Of a stretch of 11,932 nucleotides of DNA, positions 11,816 to 11,932 are shown piece by piece. The DNA is from an uncultured Treponema sp. (GTDB taxonomy: Bacteria > Spirochaetota > Spirochaetia > Treponematales > Treponemataceae), in assembly GCA_946538875.1 (NCBI GenBank), contig CAMNHD010000019.1:1-11932 (forward strand), given 5' to 3'. Numbering within the stretch: the stretch's first letter is position 1; each line of letters opens with the position of its first letter. The translations under genes and the position numbers were made by a program. The notes under the pieces were generated by a model. The model did not search any database, had not been told where the DNA came from, and worked only from the letters and a program-made list of their open reading frames with translations.

Positions 11816-11932
11816 CGGTGCAGTGTGCGGTTTGGGGTGCGGTGTGCGGTCAGCGGTGCAGTGCGCGGTCAGCGGTGCAGTGCGCGGTCAGCGGTGAAGT
11901 GCGCGGTCTGGGGTGCGGTGCGCGGTCAGCGG
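11814..11932. repeat. 19-bp tandem repeat array, continuing past the window
   Basis: Counting from 11814, six full 19-base units and five bases of a seventh fill the sequence exactly to 11932. The main unit is AGCGGTGCAGTGCGCGGTC (units 3 and 4 are identical to it). Units 1 and 5 differ by two or one bases. Units 2 and 6 are a second type beginning TGGGGTGCGGTG. The 19-base period is not a multiple of three, so the array is unlikely to code for protein. It begins inside the TAG stop codon of the preceding HAD gene. Confidence 0.93.

Noticed and set aside
11814..11932. CRISPR array
   Set aside because: Units are 19 bp with no unique spacers and no cas genes nearby. It is a direct tandem repeat.

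Overview
The window looks like chromosomal DNA of a host-associated spirochaete, most likely a Treponema of moderate GC content. Three things support this. The alanyl-tRNA synthetase is a compact 607-residue form without a C-terminal C-Ala domain. The order alaS, SurA-like periplasmic foldase, nusB matches what I remember around the tpn39b locus of Treponema pallidum (recalled, not checked). There are also many lipoprotein and export signals with relaxed, spirochaete-style lipoboxes. No rRNA, tRNA, CRISPR array, transposase or phage gene was recognised.

Layout, left to right. (1) 1-190, minus strand: the first 63 codons of an ArfB/ICT1-type ribosome-rescue hydrolase with an intact GGQ motif. 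It is divergent from (2) a tocopherol-cyclase-like protein (338-1480), which has a strong promoter with a small palindrome in its spacer. (3) A GC-rich intergenic repeat (about 1486-1590), then alaS (1636-3459) and a probable hairpin terminator. (4) A tightly spaced plus-strand cluster, 3567-7824: SurA-like foldase, nusB, TPR lipoprotein, alpha/beta-hydrolase lipoprotein. (5) A convergent minus-strand gene for a small beta-rich exported protein (7895-8476), separated from the hydrolase by a degenerate tandem repeat. (6) A divergent plus-strand lipoprotein of unknown function (8703-9590). (7) A second copy of the GC-rich intergenic repeat (about 9661-9762). (8) Three consecutive HAD-superfamily hydrolases (9853-11815): Gph-like, YihX-like and beta-phosphoglucomutase-like. 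The last two overlap. (9) From the stop codon of the last HAD gene to the window end, a 19-bp tandem repeat with six full units plus five bases. It runs off the edge.

How the genes work together. Regions 1-4 are mostly housekeeping: ribosome rescue, tRNA charging, transcription antitermination (NusB) and envelope protein folding. The TPR lipoprotein, hydrolase lipoprotein, small exported protein and unknown lipoprotein are envelope proteins of unproven role. The HAD trio probably acts on small phosphorylated metabolites such as sugar phosphates, but the substrates cannot be read from sequence.

The most notable signals are non-coding. Four genes (arfB, alaS, the small exported protein and the first HAD) have a promoter-like -10 hexamer ending only about 5-9 nt before the ATG and no Shine-Dalgarno sequence, which suggests leaderless transcripts. 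Related GC-rich repeats sit directly on or beside gene ends, and in three cases the stop codon lies inside the repeat. No complete novel defence or biosynthetic system was seen.
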